Assembly (NCBI GenBank): GCA_032622095.1
Contig: CP136063.1
Span: 87,957,980-88,021,979, forward strand
Source of the DNA: Siphonodentalium dalli
Taxonomy: Eukaryota > Mollusca > Scaphopoda > Gadilida > Siphonodentaliidae
DNA: 64,000 nucleotides
Direction of reading: 5' to 3'
The position numbers and the translations under genes were made by a program. This document shows positions 11,806-23,610 of the stretch, in pieces (the stretch's first letter is position 1; each line of letters opens with the position of its first letter). The notes under the pieces are model-generated. The model was not told where the DNA came from, did no database searches, and saw only the letters and a list, made by a program, of their open reading frames with translations.

Positions 11806-12092
11806 AGATACTCAATCCGATCAGACGCTCCTAAATTACTATTTCTTTGGCTTCGATAATAACCACTTGATTTTCGAGTTATCCATATTGCAACCGCAAT
11901 TTGTCCGTTTGAGCACCAGGTCCTGGGAAATATCTGGTCCACAAACAATAGAAACAGCAAATTTCAAACATCTATATCTAATCACTCTGAGCTTTGATGG
12001 GCGAGTTACTCAACTCGAATCAAATATTTGTTTACCCCCGAAGCCAAAGAAATAGTAATTTATGAGCGTCTGGTCGGATTGAGTACCTTTAA
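11802..12092. mobile_element. TTAA-flanked palindromic MITE, family A copy 2
   Basis: Starts TTAAAGATACTCAATCCGAT then CAGACGC, and ends GGATTGAGTACCTTTAA. It is the cleanest short copy of the family (291 bp). No coding capacity. Confidence 0.85.
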
Positions 12093-12924
12093 AGTAATGT
12101 AACTCGTCATGATATGGCATATAGCGACTAAAACAACGTTAAATCCTAATCTTAACTAAATAAACAAACAAATACTGCATGTTTTACCCAACAGGTCAAA
12201 AACAAACCAGGGTATGCTAAAACCTATAGGATACATGATATCATGCGCAAATTGCAATACATACCATGGGTGTTTGCTGACTGAAAAGGATAGAACGTGC
12301 ATTGCTACAACTTCAGTAATTGAAACAGGAATTTTGACCAAAGTGTGCTGTTCAAACCCCTTGCTCTGGAAAGGAAATGGTGAAAACCATTTGACCCTCT
12401 TTGAAAACATGGAATGATAATTGTAGAACGTTCAATACGGGCATTCACATTCTGCTATGGAGCCCCCTGAGGTGACATCCGAATTTGTTTTATAAAGTCG
12501 CGGCCACGAGAGAAAAAAGCCGTGGCCAGTAAAAAGTATAACAGTTAAAACACACTGGGCTGTGATTGGTTGCATGCATTAAAAGAAAAATGTTGACAAA
12601 AATTCAAAGAATCATTCTTCCACAAACTTCCATTTGCCATTCATTACAGGTGAAGTCTGTTAAGTGTGATTAAAGAGATTAAAATATGTTTCTAGTTCGG
12701 AACTGACCCTAGTTATGAAAAACGCGGAAAATTTTAAGTGGATTCCCTACTAGATGGAGTTTGTTTTTTTATTGGGAAAATTTCCACAGATGTCAAGCTC
12801 ACATAATCTGAAGGCAATTTGAACAGTTTCAATTTGGCCTCTGTCAGATGCAGATCAAGAAACGCTAGCATTGAAGTCTATGGAAAAATATTTACACCAG
12901 TGTAACCTACTATGTGCATGTCTA
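12093..12924. other. Intergenic sequence, nothing recognised
   Basis: Overlapping open frames on both strands at 12156-12417 have no recognisable motif and I do not call them a gene. Confidence 0.45.
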
Positions 12925-13305
12925 TATAAAGGTATTGTTGGAATCTCCAGATTCTCCTCGATCCATACATGCCCAACATATATACTGACACAAATAACGA
13001 ATGTTCCGGGCCGGAGGAAATTGACACGCACTTGCGAGTTATCCATTAAATTCACAAAACTAGTATGCATGCCTGTGCACAGACGACCAATATGACAGCG
13101 TACCCAGTTTGTACCCCCAACATTTTAGTATTGTTGGAATCTCCATTGTCTCCTCTATCTGGTACGCCAATACTGACACATAGAGTTAACCCATGGTGAA
13201 TGCTCCGGGCCAGAGACTTAAAATTAGGCCGCATACAATTGTGCACTTTGTGTTTATCCACTAAATGCATGCCTGTGGTCGGACGATCATTATGACATCG
13301 TGTCC
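12925..13305. repeat. Diverged tandem duplication, ~200 bp unit
   Basis: Two units share GTATTGTTGGAATCTCCA, then ACTGACAC, GTTCCGGGCC or GCTCCGGGCC, TATCCA(T/C)TAAAT and GCATGCCTGTG. Unit 1 starts near 12931 and unit 2 near 13131. Confidence 0.75.
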
Positions 13306-13899
13306 AGCTTGTACGACTTTTGTCTCGTGGCCACCACTTTTTTCTCGTAAATGGCCACCATTTTTTTCTCGTGGACACGACTTACTTCATATTTTCGAGG
13401 ACACGACTTAAAAAAACCAATACGGATGTCACCTCCGCGGCTCCACATTCTTCAGAGGTCACACCATGGCCAGAATATTTGTGCGGAGGCAGAAAATAAA
13501 TGTAATATTCAGATAAAGGAAGAGGGATAACTCTAAAAACTAACCAACGACGGTATTGTCTCAATGGAACTAAGGATGAAGTCGGATTCCTTATGTCGAA
13601 AAAAATGGTCGCGCATTTTCGGAATTTTAAAAGCGATATGACAACGGTTTCTATACCACCAGTGTGTGTATTTTCAGAATCTGCCTGTTTCCAGCCTGAT
13701 ATTTTAGTGGAAACAGGTTTGTGTGAGGATTTTGTTTGTGTACACCTCTATTTTTTCCCCGTCCACCTGGTAATACAAACATGCTATTACGCATAGCAAG
13801 TTCGGTAATTGGCTTTCTTTCTTGCTGGAAATCCAAAAACAGGGAGAGATCTTGCCACAAATTGCATAATTACATATCTTAATGTGGAATTTTATGGAC
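13306..13899. other. Intergenic, short direct repeats
   Basis: Contains three imperfect copies of a short motif around TTTCTCGTGGCCACCA between 13318 and 13400. No coding exon is recognised in the remainder. Confidence 0.4.
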
Positions 13900-14306
13900 A
13901 TGACAATCTGCGGGATGGGATGGGATATGGGACAAAACAATATGCGGGACAGAATTTCAAATTGCGTGGGACGGCCGATATCTCGAGGAATACAGGGCTC
14001 CTTTTGGTGTCTAACGAAAGGCCCACATTCGCCCTATCCATACATATTAACCTCGCCACTGACCGGACACCGGAAGTTGCATTATTCGGTCGACAACTGA
14101 CCTAACATGGGATGGAATTTGGGATAGAACGACAATCTGCGGGACAGAATTTCAAATTGCGTGGGACGGCCGATATCTCGAGGAATACAGCGCGTAGAGG
14201 GCTCCTTTTGGTGTCTAACGAAAGGCCGATATTCGCCCTAGCCACACATATTAACCCCGCCACTGACCGGACATCGGAAGTTTATTCGGTCGACAACTGA
14301 CGTAAC
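13900..14306 (+). repeat. Direct duplication, ~200 bp unit
   Basis: Two adjacent copies share GGGACAGAATTTCAAATTGC, GTGGGACGGCCGATATCTCG, CTCCTTTTGGTGTCTAACGA and CACTGACCGGACA. Copy 2 has a small insertion (GCGTAGA) and a deletion before the final GTCGACAACTGAC. High identity suggests a recent event. Confidence 0.9.
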
Positions 14307-14752
14307 ATAAAATACCACCAACACGAAAAACTACGTTCGACATTAATGTTTATAATTTAGATTTCTCGATGAATACGCTAGCAAACATCAAGTTATAGGT
14401 ATCAAATAACGCAGTGGAATACTGCGCACTCGTTTTTAGCTACAATTTGGCTGTGTTAGTGCGAATACTGCAATGGCGAACACGCAAACACGCGCCGATA
14501 AAAACAGCTAAAAATACTCGATTTTTACAATTATAGGATCGATTTCAGCTGGTATATTCAATATAATGGGGCGTATAGTATATCAAAATGTAGGATTAGA
14601 CACAGGGAATGTATTTTTTCCAAATGGCTTCACTACGCGGTGAAATTGTTGCAGAAATTCACTCCAAGATATTCGCACTTATTTTTATTTCAGTTGTGAC
14701 TAAAAGCCCAGATGCCTGAGCCCGGCGACTAAAGGCCAAGTTACAAAATAGA
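14307..14752. other. Intergenic sequence, nothing recognised
   Basis: No gene or repeat boundary identified. Confidence 0.4.
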
Positions 14753-15240
14753 TTAAAGGTACTCAACCCGATAAAACTCCTCTCAATTACTATTTCAATG
14801 GCTTCGGGGGTCAAAAATATTTGATTCGAGTCGAGGAAGTCACCCATCAAAGCTCAGATTTGTTAGATATCGATTTTAGAAATCTATTATTTTTCATTAT
14901 CGGGAATTCTTTCTGGCCCAGAAGATAGTAAAAAATTCGTTATTATTACCCACTTGATTATAGAGTTATCCATCCTTGTCTGTTTGAATAGAATTTTGGC
15001 GTAAAATCTCGAGCATGTTACCAAATTGACGGCAGTTATAAGTACTCATCTCGAGAACATAAGAATTTTCAAAAATCAATATCTAATGACTCTGAGCTTT
15101 GTTTGATGGGTTCCTCGACTCGAATCAAATATTTTTTACCCCCAAAGCCAAAGAAATAGTAATATAGGACCCTCTGATCGGATTGTTGTTGTTGGAATCT
15201 GTTGAGATGGGGACCCTCTTTACGGGTTGAGTACCTTTAA
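14753..15240. mobile_element. TTAA-flanked palindromic MITE, family A copy 3
   Basis: Starts TTAAAGGTACTCAACCCGAT and ends GGGTTGAGTACCTTTAA. The GGCTTCGGGGGTCAAAAAT block near the left end is mirrored by CCCCCAAAGCCAAAG near the right end, making the element a long imperfect palindrome (488 bp). Confidence 0.85.
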
Positions 15241-17110
15241 CTGGTTTGAACGCATGAATATGTCAATGGTCAGACTTTTGGAAAGAATATTCAAATCAAA
15301 TATTGTTTATAGACTTAAACACTTACGTGTGACACTCGAATTTTAATTAAATCCATTGTGTTGTCTCTCGAATATCACGAACACTGCGCACACACATTTT
15401 ATTGGGATACAGGTAATTGACACAGGGAGTGTCATGGGATAGGTGCTTTTAACCTCATATGACTTCAAGAGTCACTAATTAACAATAAAGAGCATTTATT
15501 ATTATCTTAAAAGATAGAGGTAACTTCATCAGGAGAGTGTCATGCAATGTTGATGTTTACCTCAGGTGACTAATAAATAATTTAAATGACTTGAAGGGGC
15601 ATTAATAAATTACTCATTCTTTACCAAAGCAACGAGCAAGGCCGGGTACCCCAGCTAGTTTGAAATAAAAATATATTCCCCAAAACAAATCTGAGGATGT
15701 GAAATTAGAATTTTGTGATAAATCCCATGTTAGTAGCTTATATCGACTCACACTGAAGTAAAAAAATATCATAAGTGTTTAGTAATTTATTCATTTAATA
15801 ATTTAATCATTGCACAACAATAGCAAGTTACTGATATCTGTTCAACGGGTATGGGTAAATTATCATATGTTGGAATTGGTCAATAGTGTCACTGGAAACC
15901 TACTTAATACCTGCAGCTACTCACCTGTGCAAGTCTATATTCAAATTATAAAAATTAAATAACTCAGCCACTATGAGTCCGACAGAACTCCAAACTGCAG
16001 GTGCACAGGTTCACATGATGATTGACCCCTGTACCAAATTTGATTCAAATTGAACAAGAAAATTCTCAGAAAACATCATGCACAAAATCCTCAAATCTGC
16101 ACAAGTCGAAAAATGGTCATAACTCAGTCAAAAATGTTTGGACAGTACTCCAAATAACAGGTGCACAGGTTCCCATGATTGACCCCTGTTGCAAATTGGA
16201 TTAAAATTGAACAAGCACATTCTGAGAAAATGTCCGGACAAAACTCAGACAAAATTATTTTGAGAAAATTTTCTAAGTAAAAAAAGGGGGATAACTCTAC
16301 CAAAAAAAAGAAAGTCTGATAGACCTCATAATCTCAGGTATACAGGTTCCCATGGTGCTAAATAACTGTACCAAGTTTTTTTAAATTGACTGAAAACTGG
16401 AGGAATAAAAGCTCGGGACAAAATTATGCAAAACTTTCGAAAAAGTTGAAAAAGGGGGGTATATCTCCACATAAAAAAGTCGGATGGACCTCATAATTGT
16501 AGGTGCACAGGTTCTCATGGTACTAAATATCTTTGCCTAGTTTAAAAAAATGTATGAATAAAAGCTCGGACAAAATTGTGTCCGCGGACAGACAAGCTTT
16601 TTCCAGCATACCCAATGAGTTGTGGGGGGTATAATTACAATGCACATACAAGATAAGGGCAGTGATGTGACCTAATGGCCCAGACAGAAAATAATGACAC
16701 GATTTTCATCAAATTCATGCAATTTCCAATTTCAGCCATTGTGGTCGTCACACAGATTGGTACCTCTAATAATAACTTGGAGAATTTAAATGTAACCAAA
16801 CGTACAGTCATGAAACTATGGAAGCTATAGTAATAATATTATTTATTGCACACCCAATGGCTTATTTGTGCGAAATACAGAGGAATTGAAACTTTCAATA
16901 AAAAATTGTGTATTGTTGTGAACAATACAAACATCTTACAAACATATTACGTCAACAATGTCACTGGCGACGTCAACTTTAACAGAAAATGTCTTCGCTA
17001 AATTATGGGATATAGTCTACATTAAGCACACGTTTGTTCAATTTAATACAACAATATCGACCTAAATGTTAGTATGTTACAAGCTGCAATCTTCAGAGTG
17101 TGCAATAAAC
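15241..17110. other. Intergenic, imperfect repeats at 15960-16620
   Basis: Between 15960 and 16620 a passage recurs three to four times in diverged form. It carries GCACAGGTTCCCATG or TCACATG, then a GACCCCTG or CTAAATA stretch, then AAATTGAACAAG-like sequence, and ends near a GTCCGCGGACAGACA motif at 16580. This resembles the GGACGGACGG-bearing elements elsewhere in the window. No gene is recognised. Confidence 0.5.
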
Positions 17111-17268
17111 ATAGAACAACACAGTTGTGTGAACATATTAACGTTATTGCACTCGTTTGTCGTGCCGCGAGGTAAAACTCGAACCTCCGGTTCTCGTTTT
17201 ACCATCGCGTCACAACAAACTCGTGCAATAATGTTAACCAGTTCACACACTTGTGTCGTTCTATCTAT
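17111..17268. repeat. Imperfect long hairpin (~75 nt arms)
   Basis: The left arm (ACAACACAGTTGTGTGAAC, then CGTTATTGCACTCGTTTGTC, then CCGCGAGGTAAAACTCGAACC) pairs imperfectly with the right arm around a central AACCTCCGGTT. Both strands therefore carry similar open frames (17066-17335 and 17077-17310), neither with a recognised domain. Confidence 0.75.
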
Positions 17269-17404
17269 ATCACTAAAGTTACCATCCATGTTACTCTGTG
17301 TCATGACCACACAGGTTAAATTGGCAGCTCCTTAGCGCACTGCAGATATCTGTGATAAATTTATTCTCACCGATTCCCCAGTACCGCATCAATTCAAGTC
17401 TGAG

Positions 17405-17842
17405 AATAAGGTGCCTGTCATTTGCAGAATGAGGTCCCAAAAGGGTGAATTTAGTGATGCTATCCTGTATAGCGGGCTAGCATCACTAAATTCACCCACT
17501 GGGGACCTCATTCTGCTTAGGCCTCATCTCATCTTCTCTGGAAAGATTCTTTATTATCATTATCAAATTTCAATAGAAACTTCTTCACATACATTCTATT
17601 ACTTTTTTAGTTTAGTTCCTCTATATCCCCAAATTTGCAGATGCCACATTACATAATCGAGGTTCCCAATGGGTGTACATCACAATATTCACAAATTGGG
17701 AACTTCAATCTGAGTCTATGTCTCCCACAGCAGATGAGACCATGCAGAATGAGGTCCGCAGAGGGTGCATTTAGTGATGCAGGATAGCATCACTAAACTC
17801 AACCTCTGGGGACCTCATTCAGCAAATGACAGGCACCTTATT
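17405..17842. mobile_element. MITE with a hairpin at each end
   Basis: Outer inverted ends AATAAGGTGCCTGTCATTTG and its complement. Just inside each lies a hairpin built on CAGAATGAGGTCC...GGTGAATTTAGTGATGC and its inverse. The architecture matches the 5709-6078 family with unrelated sequence. It ends 79 bp before the USE1 stop codon, so it may fall in the USE1 3' UTR. Confidence 0.85.
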
Positions 17843-17920
17843 CCCAGAACCGCACCCGTTGAATGGGTTCATAAACTCGCTTATAAAACAAAAGATATTC
17901 TATCAGCACCATTTTCAGTA

Positions 17921-18100
17921 TCACCGTGATTTAGGGAAGAGCTTCATAAAGAGAATCATCCAGAGGAAAGTCACAACGATCAGAGCGAGCATTATCCATA
18001 TCCACCAGCTTCGCGATTTAGTATGGTCTTCCAGACGGCCACTCTCAACTTTCAACTTCGAGTAATTCTTATCTGCTAACTTTGTGCTCTCTGTCAATTT
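17921..18100 (-). CDS. USE1: USE1 exon 6: SNARE motif end and tail anchor
   Basis: Last coding exon, 59 residues plus TGA, in phase 0 after a tttcttgcag acceptor (minus strand). It encodes KLTESTKLADKNYSKLK and VESGRLEDHTK, the membrane-proximal half of the SNARE helix. A single hydrophobic segment (WWIWIMLALIVVTFLWM, then ILFMKLF) follows, with a short PKSR tail. This matches the USE1 C-terminus (L-MADQNLEKLKTESERLE-HT, then one membrane segment and a basic tail). The protein would be tail-anchored in the ER with its SNARE domain in the cytosol. Confidence 0.94.
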   Translation of the reverse strand, partial: KLTESTKLADKNYSKLKVESGRLEDHTKSRSWWIWIMLALIVVTFLWMILFMKLFPKSR

Positions 18101-18375
18101 CTGCAAGAAAAATAATAGATACACTTTTTACTATATGAGAATATTCAGAGCTGCACTTATGTGTTATTGCCGTCAGTTTCTGACATGACTACGATGGCAT
18201 ACGAATAGCACAAAAGGCAAAATGATTCATCAAACATATGACAAAGTCAGCGTTTCAGGTCACCAATGTGTGATGATAAGTAGCAAGTGGGGAAAAATTA
18301 GTAAACTCGTTCAGTAGTGAAGGATATGGAACATTTTGGATTTAAAGCTGTTCAAAGCATGATAAAATCTCCTAT

Positions 18376-18569
18376 CAGTGATGCCCTAAGTAATCGACTC
18401 CTAAACCACAGCAGAATTATGGGTAACTTTTAAGGATTTAGTCGGAAATATGGCTTGTTGCCATTCATCGGAAAGCTCTCCCCGAGACAAGCCATATTTC
18501 CGACTAAATCCTGAAAAGTTACCCATAATTCTGCTTGGTTAAGGAGTCGATTACTTAGGGAATTACTGT
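18376..18569. mobile_element. Palindromic MITE, family D copy 1
   Basis: Arms carry AGTAATCGACTCCT-AACCA, CAGAATTATGGGTAACTTTT and GATTTAGTCGGAAATATGGC with their complements, forming an almost complete foldback. The ends read CAGTGATGCCC and GGGAATTACTG. A second copy is at 27401-27563. Confidence 0.8.
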
Positions 18570-18705
18570 ATCAGTGATGTTCTCACTTATAATGTAAAAG
18601 ACACATGTATGGTCACAGCAATTTTATTATTTGGTTTACGAATATCAGGGGAAAAAATCTCTGGATGGAGGGAATTAAAACGAGAGGCCGATCACGATCG
18701 GCAGA

Positions 18706-20606
18706 TGTTTAACCCATACCTTGGCGATAGCGATTAGCTATTTTTATAAATTTTATAAATCCTTACATCAACCTTTTCATGAGTGCTAAAGTTTCAACAA
18801 TTCACACTTAATATAGTGATCATGTGAAAAATATTTAGTTATCACATTGTGTCAACAGGATTGGCGGAGGATGTTAATATTTTTAAGCAAATAAACCAAA
18901 TGACCCTCACTATGCAGGTTAGGGGTGTGTTCTTGTCAATTATGCCAAGAACTACATGTATAAACATAATCAATGGAAATATTTGAGTTATCAAATCGGA
19001 TAGAATACCTAGGTTAATCTTACCCAAACCAATGAACTGATAAACACAAAATAGTCTATACAAAGCATGTCATTGGATTTAGAAACCCATAAAATAAGTC
19101 AGTCTCAAGAATACCAGCACCATTAATATTACCCTGGAGCCCAAATGCAATTGAGGGAATTTCAAAATAAGACATTTCCTCTAATGATGAATATATAATT
19201 GGTGATTTATTGAAATCCTTACTGAACCTGGATCAAAGTGAAATGGATAATATTATATCTGTCTATCGCATAATATGTGTCTATGGAATGGTTTAATTTT
19301 AATCCCAAATCCATGCAAATTAAAAGTGGATCACCATCAACCTGGACATAATATAGGAGAATGATCAAATGAAAAGCATCAAAACCATATGATGTGTGGA
19401 GAGGGTTAATCATTTGCAATGACATCATATCATGGAACTGGGAATGTGTGGATTAATTTTTGTCTAAGAAAAGACAACAGTGTATGTAGACAACAATGTC
19501 TGTAAAACATCCCTACAAAGTAACAATGGACTATTCCAATTAAATATTTTAGAATAGGTGTCCTATAGTGTTTACATAAACTTTAGTAATGAACCTGTTT
19601 CAGTAAAGGGGTTAACTTAATATTGCACAGAAAACAGAACTCCACCAGATAGCCATCAATCAATTTAACATTAATATGATAACAAATCCTGCCAGCCAAC
19701 AGTACCACTATCAGGCTTTATAGCATGTCCCTAGTGATAATTAACTCATTTCAATTACACACATGGTCTGCCAGATATGTTCTCTTAAAATTCCCAGCAG
19801 TAATTACTTGAATTATAAAGGGTCATAACTCTGTTAAAATATATCGGATCAAACCCATATTCGAACTTGATCTGTATTTAGGGGTGATAAATTCATATAC
19901 CAAATTTGGTGCTGATCAGATGAAAAATGTTTTGAGTCATAGCAGCTTGGGTTAATTCTAAATAAACATAAGAGTGAAAAGGGTTAATTAAACAATACCA
20001 AAAACCATACAGACGTAGAACATGCTAAGAAAAACCTAGGTAAGAAATATGAGGCAGATCAGAAGAAATATGTTCAACTTATTGCATTGGATAGCATGTG
20101 TGTAAAGGGTTAATTATTTTCTAAACCGATCAACCAATCAATACCAAAAACTATACAGATGAGGGGCATGTCATCATAAACCTACATATCAAATATGAAC
20201 ACAATCGGACAAAATATACTTCGGTTTTAGCATCGGATTTTTGTTTTTTTAATTTTATTTTTGAAAACTCGATCTGTATTTTGGGCTCTGAAACTCGCAT
20301 ACCAAATTTGGTTCCGATCAGATAAAATTTGTTCGAGTTATGACAGCATGCGTGAATTCGAGGTCGAAAAAGGGCCATCCGTAAAAAAAAATTCGGATCA
20401 AACCCATATTTGAACTCGATCTGTATTTTGGTCTGAGAAACTCATATACAAAATTTGGTTCCGATCGGATAGAAATTTTTTGAGTTATCGCACCATGCGT
20501 AAAGTGTCCACGGACAGACAGACAGACAGACGGACGGACACACGACGAGTGGTCAATCCGGACGTCGACATTATGTTTACCATACTATGGTATGGGTAAA
20601 CATAAA
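18706..20606. mobile_element. Inverted-repeat element with ACGGACGG tract
   Basis: Left end ATGTTTAACCCATACC and right end GGTATGGGTAAACAT are inverted. Internally near 19800-20490 it repeats the phrase CCCATATTCGAACTTGATCT...CCAAATTTGGT with variations, and near 20515 it has a GACAGACAGACGGACGG tract. No transposase frame is visible. The internal phrase is shared with 22000-23200 and 62100-62500. Confidence 0.65.
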
Positions 20607-20728
20607 AAACACCCAGGCAGGTCTTGACATACCAATCTGCAATTATTCCACATGATCCTGGTGAATGAAAATCTCAAATATTCACTTGAAATAATTGTTT
20701 GCGATTAAAATTAAATAAAATCAATACA

Positions 20729-21140
20729 TTAAAGGCCCACTTAATTTTCGAGTCACCAATTATTTTTTTTCTTGATATATGGTTTTAATAACGATCTATG
20801 CCATAAAATATGATTAAAGTACTATAATTCATCACCATTCGAAACGTCTGTGTCTCAGAAGATGCCCATAGAGAAATAGAAAACAGCTGAAATCATAGAA
20901 AGATTTCCCCCGTTATGGCTCCCAGAATGCAACACAATTCCCCTTCTATTGAAAATAATGAAACTTGAGCACAGAACACAGAAGTCGGTATCTCAACAAA
21001 AACAACATGTTCTCAGTTTATTACACTGAATAAGTTGATAATACAATGTTTTGGAGCTTCCTCTTTCAAATGGTATATAAATATGGCATATATTTTAAAT
21101 AAAATTATCTGGGGGTTCAAAAATTAAGTGGGCCTTTAAT
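20729..21140. mobile_element. TTAA-flanked MITE, family C copy 2
   Basis: Starts TTAAAGGCCCACTTAATTTT and ends AAATTAAGTGGGCCTTTAA; in inverse orientation relative to 10636-11117. A third, internal fragment of the family is at 37648-37790. Confidence 0.85.
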
Positions 21141-21771
21141 ATTCTCATTTCCCCCTGCTATTATGACTGATAGAACAGTTTGGTGAGAAATCTTATCAAT
21201 ACATAAAATGAACACCATGGGCCAAAAAAAATAAATTATTTAATATTTTATTTGTTGCAATTTCGGTAAAAAAGTTGTGGCTGGGTTTGTAAACCAACTA
21301 ATTACATTGGAGTGATCTAACATAGAAAACTGTACCATATGAGAATGTTTGACGGTTTTCAGTAACCAGCCTAGAGGGGGACAAGGTTGATTTGTTCTCC
21401 CACAAATCTGTCATTCTTCCCTCTTTTTTGCTAGGGAGGGAGAATTGATTTCTCATTCATTCAAGTATGATTACTTTCATATGGAAAAACAATGCACATG
21501 AGTGGTACTGTTTATTGGAAGATTTTTGGCTGCCTAATAATTCTTATCAGTAGGGACTAGACTGGAGGTTATGTTGTGATAGGTCATTTCTCCCTACAGG
21601 GAACCATCTGAGGAACCTCCTCCGAGTCCATATCAAAGAAATTAGCCTGTGTTTTATCAAATGTGAATCACGTATCAAATATCAAGAAATTCTGTTAAAT
21701 ATTACTAAAGTTATCATATGGACAACCCAAAAACTGTGATTTCTATGTAAAATAATAGGTAGCCGAACACG

Positions 21772-23388
21772 TGTCCCCTGAAAAGGTGGATTTTTAGTAC
21801 TGTAAGGATAGCCTTTTTTTAACTCTGTCAAAATCCATCAGACCACGACCAAATTCAAACTTGGCCTTTGTCTTCTGAAATTTGAACCACATACCAAATA
21901 TCAAGAGATTCGGTTGAATTTAAAAACAATCAGAAAACGAAAAGTAAAGTTATCATCCGGAAAACCAAAATAATCAGCAAATTTTAAATCGACAAGGACC
22001 ATAACTCTGGTAAAAATGAGTGGACCAAATCCAAATTCAAACTTGACCTGTATCCTCATGTGGTATCCACATCCCATATTAAAAAAAATTAGATTGCAAG
22101 AACTAAGTTATCATCCGGAAACCAAAATAATCGGCGAATTTTAAGTCAACAAGGACCATAACTCTGGCAAAAATGGGTGGACCGAACCCATATTCGAACT
22201 TGATCTGTATTTGGAGCTGATAACCTGACATACCATATTTGGTTCAGATCTGATCACACAAACTAAAATTATCATCCGGAAACCAAAACGATAAAATTCT
22301 AAGTACAAAAGGGGCCATAACTCGGGCAAAAATGGGCGGGCCGAACCCATATTCGAACTTGATCTGTATTTGGAGCTGATAACCAGACATACCATATTTG
22401 GTTCAGATCTGATCACACAAACTAAAATTATCATCCGGAAACCAAAACGATAAAATTCTAAGTACAAAAGGGGCCATAACTCGGGCAAAAATGGGCGGGC
22501 CGAACCCATATTCGAACTTGACCTGTATTTTGTGGTCATAAACTCACATACCAAATTTGGTTTTGATCCGATAGCCCAAAATAAAGTTCTCATCTGGAAA
22601 CTTTCACACGGACGTACACATGGACGGACACCGGCTATTTTAATAATCCCCTAAAAACAATTCAGGGGACAAAAAAAGACATAACTCCAATGCCCATCAA
22701 AAATAATCGGATCATTACCAAATGTGAACCTGATCTGTGTCTTCTCAAATGTGAACCATTTAGCAAATATCAAGAAATTCTGTTAATATCACTCAAATTA
22801 TCATCCGGAAAACCCCAAAACTGTGATTTCTAAGTAAAACAAGAGCATCGCTATGGCGTGGCAAAATACGCTCGTGGTAATTTCAACAATGGACATAACT
22901 CAGGTGAAAATTGCCAGGCGGAACCCAAATTTGAACCTGACCTGTACTTTGGGCTAGTAAACTCACATACCAAATTTCATTTCATTCAGTTCAGACTGAC
23001 TAAAGTTATCATCCGGAAACGAAAATTGAGTGAATTTCCTAAAAAAGGGCCATAACTCTGGTGAAAATTGGCGGGCTGAACCCAAATTCGAACTTGACCT
23101 TTAGTTAGTGTTTGTAAACCCACATACATACCAAATTCATTCAGTTCAGACTTTCTAATGTTATCATCAAGAAAAAAACAAGACGGATGGATGAATAACA
23201 TAATACGTCCCGTAACTCCGTCAAAATTCATCAGACGGTGACTAAAATCGAACTTAGCCTGCGACTTCTCAAATGTGAACCACATACCAAATATAAAAAC
23301 ATTCTGTTGAATATTGCTCAAGTTATCATCCAGACAAGCCAGACGGACATGCTGTTTTAATAGTCCTCTGAAATTCATTCGGGGGACA
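21772..23388. mobile_element. GGGGGACA-ended repeat with internal tandem units
   Basis: Begins TGTCCCCTGAA and ends TTCGGGGGACA; an internal TTCAGGGGACA at ~22660 suggests two elements in series. The phrase CATAACTCTGG-AAAAATG-G, CGAACCCATATTCGAACTTG and TTATCATCCGGAAACCAAAA recurs. Within 22150-22590 it forms near-identical tandem units of ~161 bp, which explains the repetitive minus-strand open frame there. Confidence 0.7.
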
Positions 23389-23434
23389 ATCAGAACTGGA
23401 TGAGATTGATTGGATGATTTCTCATTCAACTCAC

Positions 23435-23610
23435 AGTAGTGTCTTCCCTAACTACGTCCCCCGCAGCAGCAGCATTCTCCTTCAGGCTTCGAGCAAACAG
23501 CACCATTTCATCTGCCAATTTTTCCTGGATCTGATGATGATGTTGAATTATTGAATCAATGTCATCACTGCCGTCTGTCTTCCTCTGTCTCAAACCATCT
23601 TTATTGCTTG
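23435..23610 (-). CDS. USE1: USE1 exon 5: N-terminal half of SNARE motif
   Basis: 176 nt exon read on the minus strand: 2 nt finish a split codon, then 58 codons, ending in phase 0 at a consensus gtgagt donor. It encodes a charged linker (GLRQRKTDGSDDID), then HHHQIQEKLADEMVLFARSL and KENAAAAGDVVREDTT. This aligns with human USE1 [20 protein letters not shown] and the following VIKKD segment. The aspartate of VVRED falls where USE1 proteins carry their unusual acidic zero-layer residue (inference from alignment by eye). The acceptor used is cttcaag; an alternative six nucleotides or more downstream breaks frame or shortens the linker. Confidence 0.92.

Larger units (their letters stand above)
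18101..23434 (-). other. USE1 intron 5
   Basis: 5.3 kb intron holding a Tc1/mariner-like MITE (18376-18569), a 1.9 kb inverted-repeat element (18706-20606), a TTAA MITE (20729-21140) and GGGGGACA-ended repeats (21772-23388). No internal gene was found. Confidence 0.85.

Noticed and set aside
22141-22593. 150-codon minus-strand frame with internal repeats
   Set aside because: It is the translation of 161 bp tandem units of a dispersed repeat whose other copies are not open.
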